64,000 bases of DNA. Source: Candidatus Gastranaerophilales bacterium (GTDB lineage Bacteria > Cyanobacteriota > Vampirovibrionia > Gastranaerophilales > Gastranaerophilaceae). Position 1 is the stretch's first letter, and each line of letters begins with the position of its first letter. The notes under the pieces are model-generated. The model was not told where the DNA came from. It ran no database searches and saw only the letters and a program-made list of their open reading frames with translations. Shown in pieces: positions 1 to 7,952 of this stretch. Both the position numbers and the translations under genes were made by a program. The DNA lies in the NCBI GenBank assembly GCA_947589425.1, contig CANQAV010000001.1, positions 1-64,000 on the forward strand, written 5' to 3'.

Positions 1-117
1 GGAAATCCCCTAATTGATTTAATCGGGCAAAAACTTGGGTATACGAGTGAGGAGCTTGATTATTTGTTTTTGAATAAGGAATTAGCAAACAAAGGAGAAG
101 AAGAAAAACAAGAATGA
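1..117 (+). CDS. C-terminal end of a phage-type gene (5' end outside window)
   Basis: An open frame enters from the left edge and codes for 38 residues before a TGA at 115-117. The tail is rich in Glu/Lys (NKGEEEKQE at the end). Its stop overlaps the start of the next gene in an ATGA arrangement, so the two are translationally coupled. The following genes are phage lysis-type genes, so this is probably the last part of a phage structural or tail gene. Too little is present to name a family. Confidence 0.6.
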   Translation, partial: GNPLIDLIGQKLGYTSEELDYLFLNKELANKGEEEKQE

Positions 118-575
118 TAGAATGGTACAACGATAGCGAACTTGGAATATTTTTAAGTGAAAAACCCAAAATTGACGTCAATTACCCAAAACCAAAAGAA
201 ACTAAAACGGAAAAGGATAAAACTTCAAAATATCCTTTTGAACTGAAAAACGAAACAGAAGTAATAATTTGCGACCATGTAAACGATAAAAGCTTTGATT
301 TTACTATACCAAAAGGATACACCTGGGACGGCGCAACAATTCCCAGAATTTTTTGGAGATTAATCGGCGCAAAAACAGACAGCCGTTTTTTAATACCTTC
401 TTTAATCCACGACTATATGTGTGAAAACCATAGCTGTGTCGAAAACGACAGATATTTTTCAACTTGCGTATTTGAAAGGCTTTTATATGTTTCAGGGGTA
501 TCTTGTTTTAAAAGGTGGTTAATGAAACACTCTGTAGACAATTTTCAGAAGTTTTGCGGGTGGAAAAGAAAATGA
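114..575 (+). CDS. DUF1353 family phage protein
   Basis: A 153-residue protein. Residues from about 42 onward (YPFELKNETEVIICD, then IPKGYTWDGATIPRIFW and SLIHDYMCEN) match what is known of DUF1353, a small phage family of unknown function found near lysis genes. The conserved W-D-G-A-(S/T)-I-P and L-(I/V)-H-D-x-(M/L) motifs are present. The first ~40 residues are a charged, variable extension. The start overlaps the preceding stop (ATGA) and the end overlaps the next start in the same way, which makes a compact phage cassette. The molecular role is unknown; family membership is fairly sure. Confidence 0.75.
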   Translation: MIEWYNDSELGIFLSEKPKIDVNYPKPKETKTEKDKTSKYPFELKNETEVIICDHVNDKSFDFTIPKGYTWDGATIPRIFWRLIGAKTDSRFLIPSLIHDYMCENHSCVENDRYFSTCVFERLLYVSGVSCFKRWLMKHSVDNFQKFCGWKRK

Positions 576-760
576 GCGAAGAAGTGACTAAACTTATAAT
601 GGCAATGATTGAAGAACAAGGCAAAAAAATAGATAAGCTTGAAGAAAAAGTTGATGAATTAATTGCGCTTAAAAACAAGCTTATTGCAGGAGGAATAATT
701 TTATCGGGTTTTTTCGGCTTTGTTTGGGATTGGTTTAAAAATCTTTTTAGAGGAAGTTAA
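572..760 (+). CDS. small holin-like membrane protein
   Basis: A 62-residue protein starting at the ATG at 572, which overlaps the TGA of the upstream gene. A longer reading to an ATG at 515 would run 60 bases into the upstream gene and is less likely. The N-terminal half is a charged amphipathic/coiled-coil segment (EEQGKKIDKLEEKVDEL); the C-terminal half is a single hydrophobic helix (IAGGIILSGFFGFVWDWF) followed by basic residues. Size, topology and position directly before a peptidoglycan peptidase fit an XhlA-like holin or holin accessory protein. Function is inferred from this architecture and neighbours, not from a specific motif. Confidence 0.6.
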   Translation: MSEEVTKLIMAMIEEQGKKIDKLEEKVDELIALKNKLIAGGIILSGFFGFVWDWFKNLFRGS

Positions 761-761
761 T

Positions 762-1154
762 ATGCTTAATTTTAAAATATCCGAACTTATTCACTCCGAT
801 ATTGCCGTTCAAAACAATATCAATAATATGCCCGATATCAACAGTTTAGATAATATGCTCAATTTAATTTTTTATTGCCTTCAACCTATAAGAAATTTAA
901 TTAAAAAACCGATGATTATAACATCGGGCTATAGAAACGAAGCTGTTAACAGACTTGTCAAAGGCAAATTAAATTCTCAGCATCTAAAAGGTGAAGCAGC
1001 CGACTTTAAAATATCGGGGATGACATCTAAAGAAATTATTAGCATAATTAAAAAATCAAATATTGAATATGACCAACTGATAAATGAATATGACAGGTGG
1101 GTGCATATATCATATTCAAAAGGCAAAAATCGTTATCAGGTTTTAAAATACTAA
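762..1154 (+). CDS. M15 family peptidase (phage endolysin-like)
   Basis: A 130-residue protein. The start at 762 is chosen because AGGAAG lies just upstream (751-756); a longer frame from 720 would overlap the holin-like gene. The sequence carries the peptidase M15A signature: ITSGYRNEAVN, then QHLKGEAADF (zinc ligands His and Asp), and WVHISY near the end (third ligand His). These enzymes cleave D-Ala-containing peptide bonds in peptidoglycan. There is no signal peptide, so export through the preceding holin is the likely route, as in phage lysis modules. A strong terminator follows directly and closes the cassette. Confidence 0.8.
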   Translation: MLNFKISELIHSDIAVQNNINNMPDINSLDNMLNLIFYCLQPIRNLIKKPMIITSGYRNEAVNRLVKGKLNSQHLKGEAADFKISGMTSKEIISIIKKSNIEYDQLINEYDRWVHISYSKGKNRYQVLKY

Positions 1155-1181
1155 AGGCTCTTTTACAAAGAGCCTTTTTTT
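1154..1181 (+). terminator. Rho-independent terminator after the phage lysis cassette
   Basis: GGCTCTT pairs with AAGAGCC around a short loop and is followed by seven T. It sits directly after the stop of the M15 peptidase gene. Confidence 0.85.
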
Positions 1182-1197
1182 GCAGGTTTTTTTAAGT

Positions 1198-1965
1198 TTA
1201 TATATAGGAAATATATTTGGTGTCGAATTGACCTTTTGTACCCATATCGTATAGTATTGTTTTTGCCGTTAAGTCACCCAGCGGTCTTTTATAAGGACGT
1301 TTTTCCCGAAGGGCGCAGTATACATCCGCAACGGTTAATGCTTGGTTTTCATCATTTCTTGCTACTTTTCCGCTGTAATTATGGTGCTCATAAATAAATT
1401 TTGCCACAAGAGGATTTAAATTTGTTGTTTTTATAACTTCATATCCCAAAAGATTATGAAGCTCGACAATTTGTCTTTCGCTTGAAGACAATCTTCCTTT
1501 TTTCAAAAGAATAGATGAAGGAATGAAAACTTTTCCTATATCATGCAAAAGTGCCGCTTGAGTTAAATGCAGATAATTAAGCTCGGTTTCTTTATGACCG
1601 ATTTTTTTATAAATATTTTGAGCGGTTTTAGCACACGGAATTAAATGCGACATAATAATTGAAGTCGCATTTGCAATCTCAAATCTTGCTTCAAGAGCAT
1701 TTTCATTCAATATTGATTTAATATTCGGGTTTATTTTAATTGCACGCTCAATTATCGGATAATTGAGATATCTTTTAATAAATTGTATGGGGGAACACAG
1801 CGCCAATTCCGTTTCATATATATAATAGTCCCCAACGGAACGCTTAAATGCTGAATTTTGCGGACTGTCGGATAAATCTTCAAAAGCTAAATCACTATTA
1901 TCATTTCTTTCAATAACATGTTTTTGTACAGCATTAGCTATGCGGTCAAAAAACTCCATATTCAC
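1198..1965 (-). CDS. HD-domain protein related to HD-GYP phosphodiesterases
   Basis: A 255-residue soluble protein. The HD signature LLHDIGK is at about 139-145 (His141, Asp142), followed by the loop with a His pair (EHH at 193-195) and an ADVYCALREKRPYK segment typical of HD-GYP proteins. The GYP motif itself is missing: after the HH pair the text is NYSGK rather than the usual G-x-GYP. It may still bind metal, but cyclic-di-GMP hydrolysis cannot be assumed. The first ~85 residues have no recognised domain. It stands alone between the phage end and a lipid gene. No Shine-Dalgarno is obvious; the second Met (residue 3) is an equally possible start. Confidence 0.65.
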   Translation of the reverse strand: MNMEFFDRIANAVQKHVIERNDNSDLAFEDLSDSPQNSAFKRSVGDYYIYETELALCSPIQFIKRYLNYPIIERAIKINPNIKSILNENALEARFEIANATSIIMSHLIPCAKTAQNIYKKIGHKETELNYLHLTQAALLHDIGKVFIPSSILLKKGRLSSSERQIVELHNLLGYEVIKTTNLNPLVAKFIYEHHNYSGKVARNDENQALTVADVYCALREKRPYKRPLGDLTAKTILYDMGTKGQFDTKYISYI

Positions 1966-2052
1966 CTACTAAAATAAACACTATACCTATGAGTTTATAA
2001 AGTATTTTTTAAAACAAAAATTGCCCAAAAAGAAAAAAAATTTTACAATAGT

Positions 2053-3354
2053 TTAATATTTGTTTTCATATCCGCTAAACGAAGCTATTTGCTCTCCCCA
2101 GGATTTAATGATGACATCTTCGGGCAGAGTATAAGATATCGGTGTGCCTACAACAACATTAATATTTTTTTTGAAAAAAGGTTTCCAATTGTATGTTTCA
2201 AGTCCGCTTAGTGCAACCGGAAGAATATCAACCTTATTTCTCTTTGCAAAATATATAAATCCTTCATTAATATTTTCAATTGTTTTGTTTTTCCTTATGC
2301 CGCCCTGCGGAAAAATACACAAATTAAAATTAGCTTTAAAAACTTCATTAACGGATTTAATTGTTGAAATACTTACTTTTTCACGATTAACCGCAAACGC
2401 CCCGAGCCTGAGCACATTTCTTGTAACCCAGCGTTTTGCCCAGCTGTCCGTTTTAAAAAGTTCTTTTTTTGCCATATAAGCCAGAGGGCGACCAACCGCA
2501 TAATTTACAATAAACACATCCATATAAGAAATATGGTTAGGGGCAATTATATAGGGTTTATTTTCAAGCTTTTTATTTCTTTCAATTTTAAAATTATAGA
2601 ACAGTCCGCCAAAAATAGGGAGAAAAAGAACATAAAGAGCATAATATTGATAAAGTCTTGTTAATACATTAAAATCTTTTGCTTTTTTTTGCGCAAAATT
2701 AACTTTTTTATTCTCATTTTCGCAAGGGTTATCTTGGGAAAGCTCGGTAATTGTTTTGCTCCATATTTCAACCATTTCATCGGGATTATCGCAATAGGGA
2801 ATCGGCTTACCTATTTTGACTTTCATTTTTCCTTTTAAGAATTTTCTCTCGGATTTTTTTGCGCCTAATACCGCAACAGGAAGCACATCACATTTTAAGT
2901 CTTTTGCAAATGCGGCAAAACCTCGGTTAATATTTTCCATGTTTCCGTCTTGTTCACGTGTCCCCTGGGGAAAAATACCAAGACACCACTTTGTTTGTTT
3001 TAAACCGAGTACCGTTCTTATTGTTGACTTAGATACCTTGCCCCTGTCAACGGCAAATGCACCCAGATTGCCAAGGAAAAATCTTGCAATTGGGTTTTTA
3101 AAAAGCTCAACTTTAGCCATGAAGGCAATATTTCTCTGAAGAGCATAAACTAAGATAAACGGGTCAATAGCGCTTACATGATTGGATGCAACAATAAGAA
3201 AACCGTCTTTCGGAACATTTTCCCTGCCTTCAATTTTTAAATTAAAGGCAAGTCTGTAATATAGCCCATATACAAGATTACAAGTAATCCATTGAAAGAT
3301 TGCTCTAAATGTATTAAATTCTTTTGCATTCCTATTTTGGTAATTTTTAGCCAT
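2053..3354 (-). CDS. double-domain 1-acylglycerol-3-phosphate acyltransferase (PlsC-PlsC)
   Basis: The protein contains two complete LPLAT/PlsC domains in tandem. Domain 1 has the HX4D motif NHVSAID at 58-64 and FPQGTRE at 128-134; domain 2 has NHISYMD at 273-279 and FPQGGIR at 348-354. These motifs carry the catalytic His-Asp and the acceptor-binding residues of enzymes that acylate lysophosphatidic acid at the inner membrane. Normal PlsC proteins are ~200-250 residues with one domain; this one has 433. I chose the ATG at 3354, preceded by GGGG six bases upstream; an ATG at 3372 adds six residues. A TATAAT box lies at 3386-3391 on the minus strand, divergent from the Skp-like gene. Whether both domains are active is unknown. 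Confidence 0.8.
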   Translation of the reverse strand: MAKNYQNRNAKEFNTFRAIFQWITCNLVYGLYYRLAFNLKIEGRENVPKDGFLIVASNHVSAIDPFILVYALQRNIAFMAKVELFKNPIARFFLGNLGAFAVDRGKVSKSTIRTVLGLKQTKWCLGIFPQGTREQDGNMENINRGFAAFAKDLKCDVLPVAVLGAKKSERKFLKGKMKVKIGKPIPYCDNPDEMVEIWSKTITELSQDNPCENENKKVNFAQKKAKDFNVLTRLYQYYALYVLFLPIFGGLFYNFKIERNKKLENKPYIIAPNHISYMDVFIVNYAVGRPLAYMAKKELFKTDSWAKRWVTRNVLRLGAFAVNREKVSISTIKSVNEVFKANFNLCIFPQGGIRKNKTIENINEGFIYFAKRNKVDILPVALSGLETYNWKPFFKKNINVVVGTPISYTLPEDVIIKSWGEQIASFSGYENKY

Positions 3355-3441
3355 TTTAACCCCAATAAACATAAAACATGATAAAATTATACTAAATAAT
3401 TAATAATTATGATATAATTTTTTTTAAACGGAGGAGATAAT

Positions 3442-3885
3442 ATGAAAAAAACATTATGCTGCACACTATTAGCACTAACACTGGGATTTTCTGCCGCTGT
3501 ACAAGCTGAAACAATGGGTGTGTTTGACTTTGATAAAGTAGTTGATAACTACTCAAAAGTTAAAACATCAAGCGACGAAATTTCAGATAAACTTGCAGAA
3601 ATTCAAAGATACAGTCTTGATAAAGAACGTGAATACAAAAAGCTTTCAACCCCTCTTGAAAGAAAAAATTTTGAAGAAAATATTGCACGTGAAATATCAA
3701 AAAAACAAGAAGCATATCTTCGTCTTAAAGAAAAGAAAGAAAATGAAATAGATACTGCAATTAAAAATGCCGTAAAACAGGTTGCAATTGCTAACAAAAT
3801 AGATACGGTTGTTGAAAAATCCGTTGTATTCTTCGGCGGTGTTGATATCACGGACAAGGTGATAAAAGCACTTAATTCGCAATAA
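3442..3885 (+). CDS. OmpH/Skp-family periplasmic chaperone-like protein
   Basis: A 147-residue protein with a clear Sec signal peptide (MKKTLCCTLLALTLGFSAAVQA, cleavage after about residue 22). The mature part starts with MGVFDFDKVVDNY, which resembles the opening strand of OmpH/Skp proteins, and continues as a long charged coiled coil (EREYKKLSTPLERKNFEEN...), the tentacle-like helices of this fold. Skp chaperones unfolded outer-membrane proteins in the periplasm. Length fits the family. GGAGGAG precedes the ATG, and a TATAAT at 3413-3418 makes a likely divergent promoter with the PlsC gene. The family is likely; the exact client role is inferred. Confidence 0.75.
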   Translation: MKKTLCCTLLALTLGFSAAVQAETMGVFDFDKVVDNYSKVKTSSDEISDKLAEIQRYSLDKEREYKKLSTPLERKNFEENIAREISKKQEAYLRLKEKKENEIDTAIKNAVKQVAIANKIDTVVEKSVVFFGGVDITDKVIKALNSQ

Positions 3886-3952
3886 CAAAAGTTCTTTACT
3901 TAAAAATATATTTGCGCTACTATGATTATACTAAGAAATCATAGCAGCATTC

Positions 3953-4039
3953 GGAGGAATGCCGGAGTGGTTGATCGGAGCGGTCTTGAAAACCGTCGAG
4001 CATGCGAGTGCTCCGTGGGTTCGAATCCCACTTCCTCCT
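3953..4039 (+). tRNA. tRNA-Ser (UGA)
   Basis: Acceptor stem GGAGGAA (3953-3959) pairs with TTCCTCC (4032-4038). The anticodon loop CTTGAAA gives anticodon UGA, there is a long class II variable arm, and the T arm is GTGGG-TTCGAAT-CCCAC. CCA is not encoded. The position after the acceptor stem (discriminator base, 4039) reads T, whereas bacterial serine tRNAs normally carry G there. Confidence 0.93.
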
Positions 4040-4046
4040 AATTTAA

Positions 4047-4075
4047 ATAAAACCCTCAATAATTGAGGGTTTTAT
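4047..4075 (+). terminator. terminator after tRNA-Ser
   Basis: AAAACCCTCAAT pairs with ATTGAGGGTTTT, starting eight bases after the tRNA. The T run is short (TTTTATTG). Confidence 0.7.
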
Positions 4076-4147
4076 TGTATACGGAATATGCTAAATTGGT
4101 TATTTGTATATAAAGGTCACCTGATTAATAATTCGTTTTATGCTGCC

Positions 4148-4367
4148 TTATCTTTCATTGTTTCTAAGCTTAAGCTCAAAACAAAAGTAATATCTGCAGG
4201 CAGAGTGAATTTCCTTTTTTAATTGTTCATATTCTCTTAATTCAGACTCTAATTGTCCGATTAAGGATTCAATGCTTCCAATAGCCGATTTATGAACTGT
4301 TTTTCTTTTCTTGTAATTCTTCTATCATTTTTACTGTTCTATATTTTTGTTGTTCGGATTTAATCAT
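4148..4367 (-). pseudogene. broken small antitoxin-like gene
   Basis: On the minus strand an ATG at 4367 has a good ribosome site (AGGCGG) and codes for MIKSEQQKYRTVKMIEELQ before a stop at 4290-4292. One frame over, the text goes on as KTVHKSAIGSIESLIGQLE and then SELREYEQLKKEIHS, stopping at 4148. Joining the two frames across the A-rich stretch near 4300-4315 gives one ~70-residue helical protein. It resembles the N-terminal helical region that precedes the helix-turn-helix in HigA-type antitoxins. This is most simply a one-base frameshift in a decayed gene. The rest of the 4076-4410 interval shows no other feature. The antitoxin link is a pattern judgement. Confidence 0.4.
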
Positions 4368-4410
4368 ATGATAACCGCCTTTCATACAATCTTTATTTTA
4401 TAATTTATTA

Positions 4411-4452
4411 AAAAAAAGCCCAAAGCAGAATAAACTTGCATTTGGGCTTTTA
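4411..4452 (-). terminator. terminator of the pilin gene
   Basis: AAAGCCCAAA (4417-4423 core) pairs with TTTGGGCTTT (4441-4450). Read on the minus strand it ends in a run of T directly after the pilin gene; it could also work in the plus direction. Confidence 0.75.
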
Positions 4453-4472
4453 TGTCTGGAATTAAATTACAA

Positions 4473-5201
4473 TTATTTTAAATCAGCCATTATACGACCT
4501 GAAACAGAGTTTGTTTTTGCACCTGTTGCAGCGCCGTCCATACCAACGTAAATATAATAACGGTCACCTGTTAATGTATCCATTAATTTATTTGCAGCGT
4601 TGCTGCCGCATCCTGCATAAGCAATACCGGATTCAACTTGTGATTCAAGTCTGTTTGGTCCTTTGGTTAAACCGTTAACGTCAACTTCAACAACTGCACA
4701 TGCTGCGCTTGCTGCAGACTTATCGGAATCTGTTGCATTGATTGAAGCTTTCGTATAGCAACCACCACCTTGAAGAACTTTGTATGCAAGGTTATCATCA
4801 GATACAATCCAAATATCACCGGTGCTAACTCCACTTAACATGTTTGAACCTGAACCTGAACCTGAAGTGGTCGTACCGCCGTTAGAGTTTGAAAATTCTA
4901 CGCCCGAATAGTAGTTTACACTGTTTGTTGAATTACCGTAACCATATTCTTTAACAGATAATGAAGAGTTAAGTGCTTCCCAGAATTTAGTATACTCACC
5001 TGAAGAAGTAGGCAGCGAGCCTGCGATTTTTTCCATGGCAGCAATGTTTGCTACAGCGTTGTAAGCTTTTTTATATGCTGTTTTGTACTGTGCTTCCGTA
5101 ACACCTTTCATCAATGACGGAATCGTCAAAGTTGCAATTACACCGATAACCATTAATACGATAAGGATTTCGGCCAATGTAAAACCTTTTTTAAATCTCA
5201 T
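4473..5201 (-). CDS. type IV pilin-like / pseudopilin protein
   Basis: A 242-residue protein with a class III signal: basic leader MRFKKG, cleavage before FTLAEILIVLMVIGVIATL, and Glu at +5 of the mature helix. This is the substrate type of the prepilin peptidase encoded at 57343. I start at 5201 because AAAGGAGA lies upstream at the right distance; a longer frame to 5240 adds 13 residues ahead of the leader and would hide the ribosome site. The C-terminal part is rich in Gly/Ser (GSGSGS) with Cys residues that could form disulfides. Such proteins build type IV pili or type II secretion pseudopili. It stands alone here, with its own terminator. Confidence 0.85.
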   Translation of the reverse strand: MRFKKGFTLAEILIVLMVIGVIATLTIPSLMKGVTEAQYKTAYKKAYNAVANIAAMEKIAGSLPTSSGEYTKFWEALNSSLSVKEYGYGNSTNSVNYYSGVEFSNSNGGTTTSGSGSGSNMLSGVSTGDIWIVSDDNLAYKVLQGGGCYTKASINATDSDKSAASAACAVVEVDVNGLTKGPNRLESQVESGIAYAGCGSNAANKLMDTLTGDRYYIYVGMDGAATGAKTNSVSGRIMADLK

Positions 5202-5320
5202 AGTTTGGAATCTCCTTTTATATTTCCTACTAATATTCACTTGGACAGCATGATTATAACTGCCGTTTTGTTTGGTGTCAAATATTTTTTTATTTTTTAC
5301 AGAATTTGGTTTATTTTTTA

Positions 5321-6157
5321 TTACGAAGATAAAAGTATGAAAGGACGGGCTTTTTTGTTCATCTTTGAAGAATATATTTCACAAATTCTTCCGACCAGCG
5401 AGCGGGCAGTTGAAGAATTTGGCTTGGCTGCGATATATTTTTTATAGTTTCTTGCGGCATAGCTGTATTTCCCAAGCTTGTCGAAACAAAGTCCCAGTCC
5501 CAAATATGCTCTGTAATAATTTTTGTTTACGTTTATAATCTTCTTGTATAACAGTATGGCATCCTCGTATTCTTCGTTTTCAACATGTATGCCCGCAAGA
5601 GAAGTCATCGCCGGAATATATGAAGGGAATTTTTCTATAATAGTATTATAGACCAATCTTGCCATTTCAACTTCACCTTGCATTTCATGCGTTAAGGCAA
5701 GTTTTATTTGGGCGTTTTTATTCTCCGGAGATAATTTAATTGTTCGTATAAAATTTTTTTGTGCATTTTCACAGTCGGCATTCAGTAAGTAGTTTAACCC
5801 AAGTTCGTAGTATATTTCGGAATCAAAGCCATATATATTTCTTGCGTTCTTTAAATGTTTTATGGCTTTGTCATATTCTTTAAGATTTTTGTATGCCTTT
5901 GATGCTCCCATGAGAGCATGGATATTATTCTTATCCATCATCAATGACACCAGGTATTCTTTTATTGCCACCCTATAATCATTCTGTAACATAAAAGAAT
6001 CGCCGAGTGCGCAGAAAAAATCTTTGTCCTTTTTCTGCGGGTTTTCGGCAAACGATTTTTTGTCCGAATTTAAGATATTTTCGCTATTGTTTGTATTTCT
6101 TAAAGTCAAAACGCCTCCAAACAATATAAGTTTAGCGTTTGGGCACAAAAAGCCCAT
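5321..6157 (-). CDS. TPR repeat protein
   Basis: Roughly five to six tetratricopeptide repeats run from about residue 50 to 265 (for example HALMGASKAYKNLKEYDKAI and AYLGLGLCFDKLGKYSYAA), making a right-handed superhelix used for protein binding. There is no signal peptide and no catalytic domain. The start is uncertain. The ATG at 6157 has no ribosome site, whereas a TTG at 6109 follows GGAGG closely and would remove 16 residues, including a doubtful hydrophobic start. The gene is divergent from mscS. Partners cannot be told from sequence. Confidence 0.75.
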   Translation of the reverse strand: MGFLCPNAKLILFGGVLTLRNTNNSENILNSDKKSFAENPQKKDKDFFCALGDSFMLQNDYRVAIKEYLVSLMMDKNNIHALMGASKAYKNLKEYDKAIKHLKNARNIYGFDSEIYYELGLNYLLNADCENAQKNFIRTIKLSPENKNAQIKLALTHEMQGEVEMARLVYNTIIEKFPSYIPAMTSLAGIHVENEEYEDAILLYKKIINVNKNYYRAYLGLGLCFDKLGKYSYAARNYKKYIAAKPNSSTARSLVGRICEIYSSKMNKKARPFILLSS

Positions 6158-6225
6158 TAATCAAAAGATGAATTTTTCTTTGACCTTAAGATTTATTTTT
6201 TTTATAATTCAAAAAAGGAGGAAAA

Positions 6226-7101
6226 ATGGAGACTTTCTTAAATTCAAGTTTTTTCACGAATTTTTTTACTTTAAAAGCGGAATATTTAAAGATAATATTA
6301 TTTATTTGGGAAATAGTAAAATGCACGTTTCTGCTTGTTGTATCAATAAAACTTTTAAAATTTATATTTAATAAATTTTTCAAAAAAATTTTAAGCAGGA
6401 TAGATAACGGCGAAAGAAAGCAGCAGTTTTTAACCTTAAAAACCATACTGATTCATATTATTGAGGCTGTCATATTTGCAATTTATGCGGCAAACATACT
6501 TCATATTTTCGGGATAGATATACGTCCGTTTCTTGCTGCTGCGGGAGTTCTTGGCGTTGCGGTAGGTTTTGGCGCAAAAAGATTTGTTGAAGATATAATT
6601 ACCGGTCTTATCATACTTGCCGAAGGGCAAATCAGAGTCGGAGATTATATAAATATACATGGCATGTCGGGTTTTGTGGAAAAAATTACCCTTCCCATGA
6701 TTACAATGCGCTCCGAAAAAGACGGTGCGGTTTATTATATCAGATGCGGCTATATTGATACCGTTATAAACCACACAATGCAATATTCATACGCTTTTAT
6801 TGAATTAAATGTTGCATATAAGGAAAATATAGACCATGTATTTAAAGCAATTAAAGATGCTTTTTGTACTCTCAAGTCAAACGAAGAGTATAAGAAAAAT
6901 TTAGCATCGGATGAAATCGAAATTTTCGGTGCGGATGAATTTAAGGACAGTTCAATTTGTATTAAATGCAGGATTAAAACTCAACCAAAAGGACAATGGT
7001 TAATTAAACGTGCTTTTAATAAAATAATAAAAGAACAATTTGACAAAGAAGGAATTGAAATACCGTTCAATCAAATTGTTGTAAGAAATATTGACAAATA
7101 A
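6226..7101 (+). CDS. MscS-family small-conductance mechanosensitive channel
   Basis: A 291-residue inner-membrane protein. Hydrophobic helices lie at about 18-45 and 65-90. They are followed by the pore-lining TM3 (RPFLAAAGVLGVAVGFGAKR), with the Gly/Ala packing pattern and the amphipathic VEDIITGLIIL helix of MscS. The beta domain follows (EGQIRVGDYINI, VEKITLPMITMRS) and then the alpha-beta C-terminal domain. The channel opens on membrane tension to release solutes after osmotic downshock. GGAGG lies just before the ATG. The length matches the MscS core (~286 in E. coli). Confidence 0.92.
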   Translation: METFLNSSFFTNFFTLKAEYLKIILFIWEIVKCTFLLVVSIKLLKFIFNKFFKKILSRIDNGERKQQFLTLKTILIHIIEAVIFAIYAANILHIFGIDIRPFLAAAGVLGVAVGFGAKRFVEDIITGLIILAEGQIRVGDYINIHGMSGFVEKITLPMITMRSEKDGAVYYIRCGYIDTVINHTMQYSYAFIELNVAYKENIDHVFKAIKDAFCTLKSNEEYKKNLASDEIEIFGADEFKDSSICIKCRIKTQPKGQWLIKRAFNKIIKEQFDKEGIEIPFNQIVVRNIDK

Positions 7102-7204
7102 TCTTGTAAAAAAATCTTTAAATGCGATAATAAACACAAAAGCATCAATTGTGTTTATAGCGTTTGCACACCATGTCACATTAACAATAACGAAAGGAAT
7201 AAAA

Positions 7205-7567
7205 ATGCGCTCAAAGCACGGAGTACTGGAAAGTGCAGTATTAAAAACCCTCTGGGAATTAGAGAGGGAAGGAATTTACACCAATTCAGTCAAAGATGTG
7301 TATGACATACTGGCACAAGATGACGGACAAACAAGAGCATATACAACAATTAAAACAGTGATGGACAGATTGCACGAGAAAAAAATCTTATTAAGATTTA
7401 AACAGGGAAAAAAATTTTTCTACAGAACAATGTATTCCAATCAGGAAATTATTGTGGAATCACTTAATGAAATTGCGCAAAGATATTGTAACAATGATCT
7501 TATAAAACTGGCACAAGTATTAAATATAATGATACAATCAGGAGAAGAAAGCTTAATCAGTGCGTAA
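7205..7567 (+). CDS. BlaI/MecI/CopY-family repressor at the head of the division cluster
   Basis: A 120-residue protein. The start at 7205 has AAAGGAAT before it; the longer frame from 7091 overlaps mscS and carries no ribosome site. The fold is the winged helix of the penicillinase repressor family: LESAVLKTLWELEREG, VYDILAQD, then TTIKTVMDRLHEKKILLRFKQGKKFFYR (recognition helix and wing), followed by a C-terminal dimerisation helix. BlaI regulators repress beta-lactamase or PBP genes and are usually inactivated by a BlaR1 sensor protease. None is visible here. The gene ends 2 bp before the next, which ends 2 bp before rsmH, so it probably leads the wall operon and may autoregulate it. Confidence 0.85.
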   Translation: MRSKHGVLESAVLKTLWELEREGIYTNSVKDVYDILAQDDGQTRAYTTIKTVMDRLHEKKILLRFKQGKKFFYRTMYSNQEIIVESLNEIAQRYCNNDLIKLAQVLNIMIQSGEESLISA

Positions 7568-7569
7568 AA

Positions 7570-7950
7570 ATGGAATACGACAACCAAAAAACCAACAAAA
7601 ACAGACTTATTGTATCTAAATTAATAACGGATGTTTTGTCAAACAAAAAAACGGTAAGCGAAGCCCTTTCTTTGTTTCCGAAAGACAAAAATGACGTTGA
7701 TTTAAAATGCGCATTTGATGCACTTGTACACAGAGAGGCGGATGAAGATTTAAGAAAAAAAATTGCCGATTATTCTCTTATGCAAGATAGTTATCTTAAT
7801 GACATAGCAAAATTTTTAAAAGAAAATCAAAGGCTGCCTAAAAATATAGTTAACCAATATCTGAAATATCACCCCGACAACATTTTGGGCGAAAATCCGA
7901 AAGATATCAAAAATATAATAAAAGGCATAAAAAGAATAATAAATTTTTAA
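7570..7950 (+). CDS. unknown protein between the repressor and rsmH
   Basis: A 126-residue soluble, mainly helical protein that I do not recognise. It is rich in Lys/Asp/Asn and has no signal or membrane segment. It is packed between the BlaI-like gene (2-bp gap) and rsmH (2-bp gap), so it is almost certainly co-transcribed with the division cluster. Many bacteria have mraZ just before rsmH, but this protein shows no MraZ/AbrB signature. Helical segments such as DEDLRKKIADYSLMQDSYL and a basic end (IKGIKRIINF) hint at a small regulatory or nucleic-acid-linked role, which is speculation. Confidence 0.7.
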   Translation: MEYDNQKTNKNRLIVSKLITDVLSNKKTVSEALSLFPKDKNDVDLKCAFDALVHREADEDLRKKIADYSLMQDSYLNDIAKFLKENQRLPKNIVNQYLKYHPDNILGENPKDIKNIIKGIKRIINF

Positions 7951-7952
7951 AT

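Noticed and set aside
1-1181. Complete prophage in the window
   Set aside because: Only the lysis end is present; no integrase, attachment site or structural genes are visible, and the rest lies to the left.
3603-3888. Minus-strand ORFs inside the Skp-like gene
   Set aside because: Shadows of the coiled-coil coding sequence on the other strand.
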